From positions 183,555 through 247,554 of the forward strand of contig CAWIWT010000021.1 of NCBI GenBank assembly GCA_963839725.1: 64,000 nucleotides of DNA, given 5' to 3'. Position 1 is the stretch's first letter. Every line of letters begins with the position of its first letter. Of the stretch, positions 47,405 to 57,528 are shown one piece after another. A model generated the notes under the pieces. That model saw only the letters and a program-made list of their open reading frames with translations. It did not search any database and was not told the origin of the DNA. The stretch comes from Kumtagia sp963839725. GTDB lineage: Bacteria; Pseudomonadota; Alphaproteobacteria; Rhizobiales; Rhizobiaceae. The position numbers and the translations under genes were made by a program.

Positions 47405-47569
47405 CTAGATTCCGGTAAGGCCGGGCTGGAGCGTAAAGCTGCCGTAACATTGGCCGGCATCCTGCGCGCGGGGGGTGCAAATGCGCGGCGGCAGCGGAGC
47501 CGCTGACTGGCAAGCTGGAAGCACTGCTAAAACAAGAGCCAGACCGATAAGCGCAAGTGAAGCTCGCAT
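47405..47569 (-). CDS. Small lipoprotein
   Basis: A 54-residue protein from the ATG at 47569 (MRASLALIGLALVLAVLPAC) with AGGAG upstream. The hydrophobic signal ends in LPAC, a lipobox with the Cys at residue 20, followed by a short proline- and cysteine-bearing tail. It reads opposite to the tRNA-Val gene. I know no close family; small lipoproteins of this kind are often envelope proteins of unknown function. Confidence 0.6.
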   Translation of the reverse strand: MRASLALIGLALVLAVLPACQSAAPLPPRICTPRAQDAGQCYGSFTLQPGLTGI

Positions 47570-47836
47570 TACATGGGCTCCTGAAAGGCCATACTTGCCG
47601 ATCAATAGTTCAACCTACGTCAACGGACTATCGCCCGCATTGCGCGCACTCGCAAGGCCCCGTCGAAGCTGGGTCTTCCCGGCAAGTAGGCTTCGGAACC
47701 TGAAAAGTCCGTGGATCGCTGAGGGTTGATACACCCCTGATGACGGAATGCTCCAGTCGTGAGGAACCAAGACAGGCCGGTTGAAACGTCGACTTCAAGC
47801 CGCCCATCAGCGCCGCCATAAGCGAGGGGTTGGGGC

Positions 47837-49691
47837 TTAGCTTCCGGGCGCGCGGACGGCCTGTGTTGCCTCTAGCGCCAACTTCAGGCGGGTATCCCGG
47901 CCATAGACGTCGGCAAAGTACTCCACCTGCCCCGACAGCGTCGGCCAGGCAGTGAAATAGGCGACATAGACCGGGATCTTGCGCGCGACCTTTTCGCTGG
48001 AATGGCCTTTTGCCAGCTTCTCTACGACATGATCCACCGACGTGCCGAGTACCGCGGCGGCCATGCCGCGCGGGTTCTGCAGGCGAATGCAGCCATGGCT
48101 AAGGGCGCGGGCATCGCGCTCGAACAGCTTCTTCTGCGGCGTATCGTGCATGTAGATCGCGTGCTTGTTGGGGAACAGAATCTTCAGCTCTCCCAATGCA
48201 TTGGCCTCGCTCGGCGTCTGCCGCACGCCGAACGGCACTTTCGAGCCGTAAGCGCCCCAATTCACCGAGGAGGATGGGATGCGCTTGCCCTTGGCGTCCA
48301 CCACCTCATAGCCGGCGCGGTCGAGATAGCCTGGGTCACGGCGCAGGCGTGGCAGCATCTCGTTGACCAGGATCGATTGCGGAACCCCCCAATAGGGGTT
48401 GTAGTCGACCTGCTCGATTTCGTCGAAGAAGAAGCTGGTTTGCGTTGCGGGCGCTCCGACGACCACTCGCGTCGACAGCTTTTCCTCGCCATTTTCGATA
48501 TAACTCGCGACGAAAGATGGTTGATTGACGAAGACGCGGGTATCGCCAAGCTGCGATGGCATCCAGCGCAATTGCTCCAGGGCGATCCGCACCTTGTCCA
48601 GCCGCTCGGCCTTCGAGATTCCGGCCAGAGTGTTGACCGTCCTGGGGCCTAGAACGCCGTCCGCCTTCAATCCGGCGCGCGTCTGCACCGCTTTGATGAC
48701 CGACACCAACTCATCGGTATAAACTTCGCTTCTGCCCTGGCGGTAGAGCACCTCGCCAAAATCGCCACCCATCTCGTCATCGAGGTTCCTGGCGATCAAT
48801 CCGAGCACCTTCGGCAGTTCCGGATTGGTCTCGCCGGGCTTCACCAGCAATTTCGGATCGATGACGACCTCGTCGTCCGCTTCTGCCTCCAGCGCTTCAA
48901 GCTCCACCCGCAACGCGTTGTATTCAGGGTTTTGCGGATGCTGTGTTTCAAGGAAAGCCCGGACATTCGCCGACTGCGACATGGTCTTCACCGCGGCCTG
49001 CAGATTCACGGGCTTGGCTGGAAAATCGTAGTAGCCGGAGATTCGGTTCGGATCGATGCGCCCCATCGTGGCGTCCCGGACATAGCGAAGAGCACGAGCC
49101 GATAAAGCCATTTCAAACCGGATGAGATCGCTGCCGCGCATCTCGCGGTTCGTAGCAGTGGCTGGCGGTATCGTTACGGAATAGTCGGCCGGATCGAGGC
49201 CGTAGCCAGCGGCCTCGCCCATCGCTCGGATCGCATCCGTTGCGCGAGCATTGGGGGCGCCATCGGAAACCCAGACGAAATCACGGTTCTCCGCATAATA
49301 TGCGGTCAGCGCCGCAGCGACGTCTCTCTCGGCGAGAAGTTCGTAGTCGGCGAGGTTAGCAACTGCCTCGGCAAAGCGAACAGGGTCGGCAGAGGGCTGG
49401 TATGCAACCGGACTCAAGCCATTGGAAAGCCCTGAAAAATCAACCTTGACCAGCCGGTCCGCCTTGTATGCGTTGTAGCCCGGGCCAGTGATCTTCGCCG
49501 TCGCGCTCGAACCTTCGCTGGTCCGTTTCTTCGTGTGCTCGCCGCAACGGAAAGTCCTGAGCATGAACCCTCTTCGACCCACCGCCGAACAAGATATCGA
49601 AGAGAGTTCGCGCGTTTGCGTTGTTTACCGCGAGGGTTGCGGCCAACACCGAGAGCGATACGATCGAAAGCCAAGTCGGCCGCAGTGCCAT
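47837..49691 (-). CDS. L,D-transpeptidase family protein (frameshifted)
   Basis: About 617 residues. The signal-peptide start (MALRPTWLSIVSLSVLAATL, ATG 49691) is in one frame and the rest in another, with the break at the GGG run at 49578-49580. The mature protein has a peptidoglycan-binding domain (VQTRAGLKADGVLGPRTVN) and the YkuD catalytic site (ALSHGCIRLQNPRG), so it cross-links peptidoglycan or attaches proteins to it in the periplasm. With GG instead of GGG the frame is continuous. Confidence 0.88.
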
Positions 49692-49925
49692 CGTCTTCCC
49701 AAGCCCTTTTCTTGCGCAGGTTCGCGCAAACACCTGCCCGTTTCCAGCGTCGCCCAACCTGGTGGCGGATATCAGTCAGAGTATATCTAGTCTTGCCTGG
49801 GCGGTTAAGATTTTATGAATTGCCGGTACACGTGTCCGCGACCGCGACAAACTTGCCACAGCGGATGGCGCGAGGTTGGGCGGCATTGTCCGATCCTTTG
49901 GCCAGAGTGCGGACGCACGGGCGCG
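49692..49925. other. Intergenic region upstream of the L,D-transpeptidase
   Basis: No supported gene. It should hold the leftward promoter of the L,D-transpeptidase and it abuts repeat copy 2. Confidence 0.4.
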
Positions 49926-50312
49926 TTCCCCGGCTTGTCGAAGCCCGGGTTTGGGTGTGGGAGACGGCGCATGGCATTGCGCCTTGTAAGGTATAGTTTA
50001 GTGACGCTTCGCCATGCGCCGCCGGCATGCTTCCCCAACACCAAACCCGGCCGAGTTAACGGCTCGCGAGCTTGATCCGGGGCCGGGTCTAGGCTGCGGG
50101 GGATCACCCCAAACCACGCTAACCGTTGCGTGGCCGGCCCGGTGCCACACTTGCCTGGATGCCGGTTGTACACCCGTTCCCACAAGCAAGCTGCTATGGC
50201 GGAGAATACGCGAGAAAGTGCTGGTGGGAATAAAATCTCCTGCCAAAGATGCTGACAAGGGTGTCATTTCAATTGGTTAGAGGAGAGAGTTGCCAGATTC
50301 TATTCCCGGTGG
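49926..50312 (-). repeat. 387-bp structured repeat, copy 2 (inverted)
   Basis: Reverse complement of 6813-7199 with about three visible differences: one T-to-G in the GGTTTTGG stretch, CCCCAA versus CCCAAA, and one extra base in the last hairpin loop. All four hairpins are kept, including the one changed in its loop. It lies between two leftward genes, so its orientation is the same as theirs. Confidence 0.85.
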
Positions 50313-50486
50313 CGGGAGCGGCTATCGTTCGCCCCCTCTCCGTCTCGCCCTCCGGGCTCGCCACCTCTCCCCCGCTTCGCAGGGGCGAGGAATCCAGGTT
50401 CTGAGATGCTTCGCCCCTTGATGACACCGTGTTTCGAAGTATGCGACGCCCCTCCAGCTTGGGTTCTCAATCCCCGCCTTGACGGC
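50313..50486. other. GC-rich degenerate palindromes next to repeat copy 2
   Basis: Dense CCTCTCC and CGAGG words (for example CCCCCTCTCC and GGGGCGAGG) like the region before copy 1. No gene is seen. Both copies of the 387-bp element therefore sit beside the same kind of repeat-rich DNA. Confidence 0.5.
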
Positions 50487-50837
50487 TCAGTCGCGCGAAA
50501 GGCCTTTTTCTTCCAGTTCGGCGACATATCCCTGCCAGCGCTCTTCTTTCTCGTGCCCGAGCGTGTGCAGATATTGCCAGGTGAAGATGCCGGTGTCGTG
50601 GAAATCGTCGAAGGTTATGCGCACTGCATAGTTGCCGACGGGTTCGATCTTGAGGATCGCGACATGGCGCTTGCCGGGCACGGTCACACGCTGCTCCGGT
50701 GAATGGCCCTGCACTTCGGCCGAGGGCGACAGCACGCGCAAAAGCTCTGCGGACAGTTCGAACGGACGATGATTGGGAAACGTCACGGTCAGCAGTTTGC
50801 GGTCTTTTGAGACGCGTAGTTCGGTCGGGGCTGTCAT
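50487..50837 (-). CDS. DUF971-domain protein
   Basis: About 116 residues starting at 50837 (MTAPTELRVSKDRK). The DUF971 (gamma-butyrobetaine-hydroxylase N-terminal-like) fold is shown by LTVTFPNHRPFELSAELLRVLSP, the VGNYAVRITFDDFHDTGIFTW core and the following YLHTLGHEKE. It is often linked to Fe-S or molybdopterin genes, here moaA divergently 167 bp away. Function unknown. Confidence 0.85.
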   Translation of the reverse strand: MTAPTELRVSKDRKLLTVTFPNHRPFELSAELLRVLSPSAEVQGHSPEQRVTVPGKRHVAILKIEPVGNYAVRITFDDFHDTGIFTWQYLHTLGHEKEERWQGYVAELEEKGLSRD

Positions 50838-51003
50838 CTTTGCATCCTTGCCAATCACCCATTACGCCGGGCGCGCGATGAGCGAAAGATGCCCATTATG
50901 CCGTCTGGACCAAACAAAGCGGCGCGATCTTGATTGCCTCGCCCAACAGCACAACATAGTAATGTAGAGTGATCGACAAAAACGGCGGAGAAACCGAAGC
51001 GCA

Positions 51004-52005
51004 ATGCAGAGCAGCATGATCGATCCATTCGGACGTGCGATCACGTATTTGCGTGTGTCGGTGACCGACCGCTGCGATTTCCGCTGCACCTATTGCATGG
51101 CGGAAGACATGACCTTCCTGCCCAAGAAGGACCTGCTGTCACTGGAGGAACTCGACCGGCTGACCTCCGTCTTCATCGAGAAGGGCGTGCGCAAGCTGCG
51201 GCTGACCGGCGGCGAGCCGCTGGTGCGCAAGAATGTGATGCACCTCGTTCGCCAGATCTCGCGGCACCTTGTATCGGGCGAACTGGAAGAGCTGACCCTG
51301 ACCACCAATGGCTCGCAGCTGGCGCGTTTTGCCGGTGAGCTTGCCGATTGTGGCGTTAAGCGCATCAACGTGTCGCTCGACACGCTCGATGCGGACAAAT
51401 TCAAGGCGATCACCCGCTGGGGCAATCTCGGCCGCGTCATGGAAGGCATAGAGGCCGCCCAGGCTGCCGGCATAAAGATCAAGCTCAACGCGGTTGCCCT
51501 GAAGAACTTCAACGACGGCGAGATTCCCGACCTTATACGCTTCGCCCATGGACGCGGCATGGACCTCACTGTGATCGAGACGATGCCGATGGGCGAAATC
51601 GACGTCGACCGCACGGACCAGTATTTGCCGCTGTCGCAGTTGCGGGCGACCCTCGAGCAACAGTTCACTCTGGCCGACATCGCTTACAAGACCGGCGGTC
51701 CCGCTCGCTATGTCAATGTTGCGGAGACCGGTGGGCGCCTGGGCTTCATCACGCCGATGACACATAATTTCTGCGAAAGCTGCAATCGTGTGCGGCTGAC
51801 CTGCACTGGCACGCTCTATATGTGCCTCGGGCAGGAGGACGCCGCCGATCTGCGCGCGCCGTTGCGGGCCTCGGAGGGCAACGAACGCGTCGCCGACGCC
51901 ATCGACAGGGCGATCGGCCGGAAGCCCAAGGGCCATGACTTCGTCATCGATCGTCGCACCAAGCGCCCTGCCGTCTCTCGGCATATGAGCGTTACCGGCG
52001 GATAG
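51004..52005 (+). CDS. moaA: GTP 3',8-cyclase MoaA
   Basis: Radical SAM enzyme for the first step of molybdenum cofactor synthesis, 333 residues. CDFRCTYC (Cys24, 28, 31) binds the SAM cluster; the C-terminal CESCNRVRLTCTG block gives the second cluster with a Cys further on (LYMC). The protein ends in GG, which the family needs for activation. mobA and mobB lie 2.6 kb downstream. Confidence 0.97.
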   Translation: MQSSMIDPFGRAITYLRVSVTDRCDFRCTYCMAEDMTFLPKKDLLSLEELDRLTSVFIEKGVRKLRLTGGEPLVRKNVMHLVRQISRHLVSGELEELTLTTNGSQLARFAGELADCGVKRINVSLDTLDADKFKAITRWGNLGRVMEGIEAAQAAGIKIKLNAVALKNFNDGEIPDLIRFAHGRGMDLTVIETMPMGEIDVDRTDQYLPLSQLRATLEQQFTLADIAYKTGGPARYVNVAETGGRLGFITPMTHNFCESCNRVRLTCTGTLYMCLGQEDAADLRAPLRASEGNERVADAIDRAIGRKPKGHDFVIDRRTKRPAVSRHMSVTGG

Positions 52006-52007
52006 AG

Positions 52008-52110
52008 CGGTTCATCATTTCACAGAATCGATGAACCGCTCTAAATCCTTGTTTTGTCGCGTTTCCGAACCGGAAAACCGCTACGCACTTTTCCTGGAAA
52101 CGCTCCAGAG
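52008..52110. repeat. Dispersed rhizobial intergenic palindromic repeat, copy A
   Basis: GAGCGGTTCATC and GATGAACCGCTC form a perfect 12-bp stem (about 52008-52043), followed by the motif TTTTGTCGCGTTTCCG and a second part with CACTTTTCCTGGAAACGCTC. From memory this layout is a common intergenic repeat in Mesorhizobium and relatives. The hairpin may also terminate moaA. Confidence 0.6.
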
Positions 52111-52241
52111 ATCCCAAGTTTTAGCTGGACATCAGTATCGCAACGGCGCTAGCCGCTGTCGTTCGAGTCCGGTTTGAACATTCGCATGCGCCGGGTTGCA
52201 TCGCAGCCTGGGCACCCAGCCAATAGCGGTCAGCCAACACC

Positions 52242-53594
52242 ATGACGATGGTCGAACGACACAGTCTCGCCGATAGGCGCCGTGAAAGACTCGCGTCCCT
52301 GCTGTCGCGTGCCGAGCGGAACGGCGCACGCTGGCAGTTCTGGGTTACGTCGGGCACCATTCTCGGCGTTGCCATCCTGTTCGCTGCGCTAAGCAAATGG
52401 GACGCTGCGTTCAGCTACTCTATCGCCACGTTGATCTTCTTCTTCGTGATCAACCTGGTGAACTACCTGCTGATCCAGCGCGGGATGCGCCCGTCATGGG
52501 TGGGGTACCTGCTTGGAACGCTGAACATCGTCGTGCTGACGGTCGTGGTCATCGCGCCCAACCCGTTCCATGATGTCGCGCTGCCGCATGCGATGACGCT
52601 GCGCGAAGCGGGTTTCAAATATCTGCTGATCTTTGTCTGTCTTGGCGCGCTGACGTTGTCGCCACGCCTGGCGGCCTGGCTGGGCACAGCCGCTGCGCTG
52701 TGCTGGGCTGGCGCGGTGCTCTGGATTATTTCGCAGCCCGGTACGCTCATCGCGACACAGCCCGCGGACGGCATCACTGTCGGCGAGCGGCTTAGGCTCT
52801 ATCTCAACCCGAATTTCGTGGATGTGGTGGATCAGGCCACCAACGTCGCGGTGATCCTGATTATCGCCGGTATCATAGCTTCGGTGGTAGCACGGACGAA
52901 AAGCCTCGCCGAGGACTACACCAAGGCCGAGCGCGCACGCTTCAACCTCTCCCGGCACTTCTCCCCTAACGTCGTGGACGCGCTGGCATCCGCCGACGAG
53001 CCTTTCGGTCCGGTGCGCCGCCAGGAAGTTGCGATCCTGTTTGCCGATATTGTCGGCTTCACCAACTTCGCCGAGGAAAACCGCGCGGAGCAGGTGTTCG
53101 AAATGCTGCGCGAGTTTCATCGCCGCATGGAGGAGGTCGTCTTCGACAATGGCGGTACGGTCGACAACTATATCGGCGACTGCATCATGGCGACTTTCGG
53201 CACACCCATCCAGAGCGAGCACGATGCACTGCATGCGCTGCGATGCGCTCGAGCCATACGCGTCGCGCTGGACGGCTGGAACGAAGAACGGAGGCGCGCG
53301 GGGCTCGAAGAGGTCGATGTCCGTGTCGGATGCCAGTACGGACCGGTGGTGATTGGCGCGATCGGCAGCGAACGCAATCTTTCCTTCGCCGTGATTGGCG
53401 ATACCTGCAACGTCGCCAGCCGCCTGCAAGCAATCTGCCGTGACCTCGACGCTCATATCTGCGTTGGCAATGCTTTGATGAAGCGCGCGCACGAAGCCGA
53501 AGGCGAAAGCGCCCGCAGTGGGATGGTGCATGTCGGCGAGGTTTCCGTCCGCGGCCGCGAAGCAACGATCGACGTGTGGGTGCTGCCGGCATGA
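52242..53594 (+). CDS. Adenylate/guanylate cyclase, membrane-bound class III
   Basis: A 450-residue protein with about five membrane helices (for example SGTILGVAILFAALSKW and LLIFVCLGALTLSP) and a C-terminal class III cyclase domain from about residue 260. VAILFADIVGFTNFAEE holds a metal-binding Asp, and DNYIGDCIMATFG the second. VGCQYGPVVIGAIGSERN and GDTCNVASRLQ follow. The linker has a helical segment (AEDYTKAERARFNLSRHF) typical of signalling coils. The signal is unknown. Confidence 0.9.
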   Translation: MTMVERHSLADRRRERLASLLSRAERNGARWQFWVTSGTILGVAILFAALSKWDAAFSYSIATLIFFFVINLVNYLLIQRGMRPSWVGYLLGTLNIVVLTVVVIAPNPFHDVALPHAMTLREAGFKYLLIFVCLGALTLSPRLAAWLGTAAALCWAGAVLWIISQPGTLIATQPADGITVGERLRLYLNPNFVDVVDQATNVAVILIIAGIIASVVARTKSLAEDYTKAERARFNLSRHFSPNVVDALASADEPFGPVRRQEVAILFADIVGFTNFAEENRAEQVFEMLREFHRRMEEVVFDNGGTVDNYIGDCIMATFGTPIQSEHDALHALRCARAIRVALDGWNEERRRAGLEEVDVRVGCQYGPVVIGAIGSERNLSFAVIGDTCNVASRLQAICRDLDAHICVGNALMKRAHEAEGESARSGMVHVGEVSVRGREATIDVWVLPA

Positions 53595-53689
53595 TCCGTC
53601 AAATGCAAGCTGGACCAGCGCATTGCCGTTGAAGTGCCGCCCTTGAGCCGCTAAGCGGCCTGCATAACCCCGCAACCTGGACTGCCGCC

Positions 53690-54610
53690 GTGCCCCGATC
53701 CCCAAACCTTGCCGGCGCGCTGTTCATGGCAGTGTCCATGGCCGGCTTCACCATCAACGACACGTTGGTCAAGTACGCGTCGGCCAGCCTCAACATGGGC
53801 CAGATCATGCTGGTGCGCGGTGCCTTCGCGGCGGTGCTGATTGGCCTGATCGCTTGGCACCAAGGTGCACTGGGTGCGCCAAAGCACGTCCTTCATCCGA
53901 TGGTTCTGCTGCGTTGTTGCGGTGAACTCGGCGGCACCATTTTCTTCCTGCTTGCATTGGCGCATCTGCCGATCGCCAATGTGTCGGCAATCCTTCAGGC
54001 ACTGCCGCTTGCCGTCACCATGGGCGCGGCACTGTTTCTCTCGGAACCGGTAGGTTGGCGGCGCTGGCTGTCGATCGGCTGCGGTTTTGTCGGCGTGATG
54101 ATCATTGTGCGCCCTGGTTTCGACGGTTTCAGCATGTACTCCGTATCGGTGCTGCTCTGCGTGTTCTTCTGTGCCGTGCGCGACCTCGCGACCCGCATGA
54201 TCCCAAAGGAAGTCCCGTCCATGCTGGTCTCGGTGGCAACCGCCGTTATCGTGACCATTGCCGGCGCGATTCTGGTACAGCCGCTTGGCGGGTGGACGCC
54301 AATGTCGGCGACCCAGACCGGCATCCTCGCCGCAGCGGCCTCCATGCTCATCATCGGCTACCACTTCATCATTACGGCGATGCGCACGGGCGAAATCTCG
54401 TTCATCGCGCCGTTCCGCTATACGGCGCTGTTGTGGGCGATCGTGCTCGGCTTCGCGGTGTTCGGAGATGTCCCCGATCTGCCGATGATCATTGGCTCGG
54501 CGGTGATCGTCGGATCCGGCCTCTACATGCTTTATCGCGAGCGCGTGACAGGCCGGGCGCGGGTGATCGCTGAAAGCACCGATACCGCCATGGCACCGGA
54601 CGGACTTTGA
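53690..54610 (+). CDS. DMT-family (EamA) transporter
   Basis: About 306 residues with ten predicted membrane spans in two EamA repeats: MAVSMAGFTINDTLVKYAS starts the first and FLLALAHLPIANVSAI is its last helix; the second begins near YSVSVLLCVFFCAVRDLA. Substrate unknown; drug or metabolite export is typical. It starts 95 bp after the cyclase and is 40 bp before mobA. Confidence 0.88.
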   Translation: MPRSPNLAGALFMAVSMAGFTINDTLVKYASASLNMGQIMLVRGAFAAVLIGLIAWHQGALGAPKHVLHPMVLLRCCGELGGTIFFLLALAHLPIANVSAILQALPLAVTMGAALFLSEPVGWRRWLSIGCGFVGVMIIVRPGFDGFSMYSVSVLLCVFFCAVRDLATRMIPKEVPSMLVSVATAVIVTIAGAILVQPLGGWTPMSATQTGILAAAASMLIIGYHFIITAMRTGEISFIAPFRYTALLWAIVLGFAVFGDVPDLPMIIGSAVIVGSGLYMLYRERVTGRARVIAESTDTAMAPDGL

Positions 54611-54650
54611 GCTCCTTCCCTCACCGGCTCGAACGCGCTATCGCACCGGA

Positions 54651-55286
54651 ATGACAATCTCTGGCACCATCGCTGGCGTTATTTTGTGCGGCGGACGCTC
54701 CAGCCGCATGGGGGGTGGTGACAAGAGCCTTCGACTACTTGGGGGCAAACCAATTCTCGCGCGGATCATCGACCGGCTCCAGTCCCAGGTGCATCTGGTG
54801 GCGGTCAACGCCAACGGCGATGCCAAACGGTTCGCGGCGTTTTCGCTTCCGGTGGTCGCCGACCGCCTGCCTGACTTTCCAGGCCCACTTGCCGGCGTCC
54901 TTGCGGGAATGGATTGGGCGAGCACCCTGCCGGGCTGCAGTCACGCGATGTCGATCGCGGGCGACACACCGTTCTTTCCACGTGATCTCGCTCGGCACCT
55001 CACCGCCGCGTCCCTGGGCTCGCCGCGATCCATTGCGGTCGCGTCGAGCGGCGGTCGCCGGCACCCGGTATTCGCGCTGTGGCCGACAGCGCTTCGCGAT
55101 GATCTCGAGTTCTTCCTCAAATCAGGCAACGGAAAGGTCAACACCTTCATCGACCGCCATGCGGCCGTGGACGTCGAATTTCCTCTCGTTGCTGCTCAAG
55201 GCGCTTCATTCGACCCGTTCTTCAACATAAACACGCCCGACGATCTTGAAGAGGCGCAGCGCATTTCGGAGGCGATTGGCGAATGA
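54651..55286 (+). CDS. mobA: Molybdenum cofactor guanylyltransferase
   Basis: MobA links GMP to molybdopterin to form the MGD cofactor. 211 residues of the nucleotidyltransferase fold: GVILCGGRSSRMGGGDKSL is the GTP-binding signature, and DFPGPLAGVLAGMDW and SIAGDTPFFP bind nucleotide and metal. The stop overlaps mobB by four bases. Confidence 0.95.
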   Translation: MTISGTIAGVILCGGRSSRMGGGDKSLRLLGGKPILARIIDRLQSQVHLVAVNANGDAKRFAAFSLPVVADRLPDFPGPLAGVLAGMDWASTLPGCSHAMSIAGDTPFFPRDLARHLTAASLGSPRSIAVASSGGRRHPVFALWPTALRDDLEFFLKSGNGKVNTFIDRHAAVDVEFPLVAAQGASFDPFFNINTPDDLEEAQRISEAIGE

Positions 55287-55795
55287 CACATCGCGTTTTC
55301 GGCGTGACCGGCTGGAAGAATTCTGGAAAGACGACGCTGACCGAGCGGTTGGTTGCGGAACTCACCCAGCGAGGTTGGACAGTCTCCACGGTCAAGCACG
55401 CGCATCACGCCTTCGATATCGACCAGCCCGGCACGGACAGCTTTCGCCACCGCGTCTCCGGTGCCAGCGAGGTCGCAATAGTGTCCGGTGCGCGCTGGGC
55501 TCTGATGCACGAACTGCGCGGCGACCTAGAGCCCGATCTCGAATCGATCCTCGGCCGGATGTCACCGTGCGATCTCGTTCTGATCGAGGGCTATAAACGC
55601 GAGAGCCACAAAAAAATCGAGGTGCGGCGGCTTGAAGCCAAAAGCCGCGAACCGCTCGCGCCCTCCGATCCAAACATCGTCGCGATAGCAGCCGACCATC
55701 CCCAGGGCGAGACCGGTCTGCCGGTTTTCACATTGGATGACCTTGCGGCAATTGCCGATTTTGTTGAAACGCACTCCGGCCTCCGCGCGCGATAG
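55283..55795 (+). CDS. mobB: Molybdopterin-guanine dinucleotide biosynthesis protein MobB
   Basis: GTP-binding partner of MobA, 170 residues. The P-loop is FGVTGWKNSGKTTL, followed by STVKHAHHAFDIDQPGTDS and LVLIEGYKRESHKKIEV, all family motifs. The ATG at 55283 overlaps the mobA stop. Confidence 0.95.
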   Translation: MTHRVFGVTGWKNSGKTTLTERLVAELTQRGWTVSTVKHAHHAFDIDQPGTDSFRHRVSGASEVAIVSGARWALMHELRGDLEPDLESILGRMSPCDLVLIEGYKRESHKKIEVRRLEAKSREPLAPSDPNIVAIAADHPQGETGLPVFTLDDLAAIADFVETHSGLRAR

Positions 55796-55948
55796 CATTT
55801 TTTCACGCTGCACGAAGTTCGTGCAACGCTGTTTTGCGATTGCTTTTTCAGCAAAAACAGTGGGAGTATCGCCAAATGCAAGTGCGTATACCGCACCGCA
55901 ACGGCCCTGCCCCAGGGAACGGGTCGGTCCACAACAGAGAGGAAAAAA

Positions 55949-56734
55949 ATGCGTATCTCCAAGCGTTTCTTCATGGCTGCATCAGTAGCGGCCTTTGCCT
56001 TGACGCTGGGCGCTGCCCAGGCACAGGAAGTTCTCAAGATCGGTACCGAAGGCGCGTATCCGCCCTTCAACAACCTGACTGCCGACGGCAAGCTGGTAGG
56101 CTTTGACATCGACATCGCCAACGCGCTTTGCGACGAGATGAAGGTCAAGTGCGAATTCGTTACCCAGGATTGGGACGGCATCATCCCCGCGCTGCAGGCC
56201 GGCAAGTTCGACGCCATCATCGCGTCCATGTCGATCACCGACGAGCGCAAGCAGAAGGTCGACTTCACCCACAAATACTACAACACGCCATCCGCAATCG
56301 TGGGACCTAAGGACAGCGACCTCAAGGGCGTGACCAAGGAAGACCTCGCCGGCAAGACCATCGGCGTCGCAACCTCGACCACCCACTACAACTATGCCGA
56401 AAAGACCTTCCCCGACTCGACGCTCAAGGGTTACCCGACCAGTCAGGAATTCATGCTCGATCTCGCCAATGGCCGTCTTGATGCGGCCGAGGACGACATC
56501 AGCGTGCTGGAAGAATGGCTGAAGACGGCCGATGGCGCTTGCTGCAAGATCATTGGCGTGCCGTCGCCGCAGCCCGTTGAGATTTTCGGCGAAGGCGCCG
56601 GAATCGCCGTGCGCAAGGGCGAAACCGACCTCGTCAACAAGCTCAACGCCGCCATCGACGCGATCCGCGCCAACGGAAAGTACAAGGAAATCAACGACAA
56701 GTACTTCACCATCGACGTTTACGGCGCTTCGTGA
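55949..56734 (+). CDS. Amino-acid ABC transporter substrate-binding protein
   Basis: A 261-residue periplasmic protein of the HisJ/ArtI/OccT type. The signal peptide ends at AAQAQ; the mature start LKIGTEGAYPPFNN and GFDIDIANALCDEM are family signatures. MSITDERKQKVDFTHKYY is the SBP family 3 core. Two Cys pairs (DEMKVKCEF and GACCKII) may give disulfides. Basic amino acids are the typical ligand. The two permeases follow; the ATPase does not. Confidence 0.92.
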   Translation: MRISKRFFMAASVAAFALTLGAAQAQEVLKIGTEGAYPPFNNLTADGKLVGFDIDIANALCDEMKVKCEFVTQDWDGIIPALQAGKFDAIIASMSITDERKQKVDFTHKYYNTPSAIVGPKDSDLKGVTKEDLAGKTIGVATSTTHYNYAEKTFPDSTLKGYPTSQEFMLDLANGRLDAAEDDISVLEEWLKTADGACCKIIGVPSPQPVEIFGEGAGIAVRKGETDLVNKLNAAIDAIRANGKYKEINDKYFTIDVYGAS

Positions 56735-56814
56735 TCAACGAAGTGGCGGGCGGCGGAATTTTCGCCGTCCGCACCAGCTCAGCAGGCAGTGCGGCTACGG
56801 GATAGATCGAACTG

Positions 56815-57528
56815 ATGGAAAAATACCTCATCTTGCTGAGTTGGGGACCTGAGGGCTGGCTTGACGATATTGCCCATGGTGTTTTCATCACCGTTGCGCT
56901 TGCCGCCGCTACGCTGCCGCTTGGTCTCCTCATTGGCTTCTTCGTCGCCTTGGCGAAGCAGTCCAATGAGCCGTCGCTCCGGATTGCCGGCAATATCTAC
57001 ACAACGATCTTCCGCGGCCTGCCCGAACTTTTGACGCTGTTTATGGTCTATTATGGGGCTCAGATCGGCCTGCAGATCGTAATCAGGTACTTTAATCCAG
57101 ACGCTGAGATCGACGTTAACAGCTTTGTCTCAGGCATGGTGGCGCTTGGCGTCGTCTTCTCGTCCTACGCGAGCGAGGTTTTCCTTTCCGCGTTTCGAGC
57201 CATCCCGAGTGGACAGTACGAAGGCGGCTATGCGATCGGATTGACGAACGGGCAAACGATGCGACTGGTGGTCTTGCCTCAGTTGATCCGCATCGCGTTA
57301 CCCGGTCTCGCCAATCTCTGGCTGATCCTCCTCAAGGACACCGCGCTTGTATCGGCGATCGGGCTTTCCGATACGCTCCGACAGACGGGCATTGCCGCGA
57401 GGGTAACACGTAAATCGTTCCTGTTTTTCAGCTTGGCTTGCCTCATCTATCTCGTGCTGGCGATCATATCGTCCTTCGGCATCAAGGCTATCGAGAACGC
57501 AGTCGGACAACAGGGGGCCCAGCGATGA
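56815..57528 (+). CDS. Amino-acid ABC transporter permease 1
   Basis: A 237-residue HisM/OccQ-type permease. Hydrophobic spans and the inner-membrane EAA-type loop (SGQYEGGYAIGLTNGQTMRLVVLPQ) are visible; the family signature FFRGLPELLTLF appears near residue 70 as TIFRGLPELLTLF. The stop overlaps the next permease by ATGA. Confidence 0.92.
   Translation: MEKYLILLSWGPEGWLDDIAHGVFITVALAAATLPLGLLIGFFVALAKQSNEPSLRIAGNIYTTIFRGLPELLTLFMVYYGAQIGLQIVIRYFNPDAEIDVNSFVSGMVALGVVFSSYASEVFLSAFRAIPSGQYEGGYAIGLTNGQTMRLVVLPQLIRIALPGLANLWLILLKDTALVSAIGLSDTLRQTGIAARVTRKSFLFFSLACLIYLVLAIISSFGIKAIENAVGQQGAQR

Noticed and set aside
52494..53705. Minus-strand frame opposite the cyclase gene
   Set aside because: The plus strand has a complete class III cyclase with metal Asp residues; the opposite frame has none.
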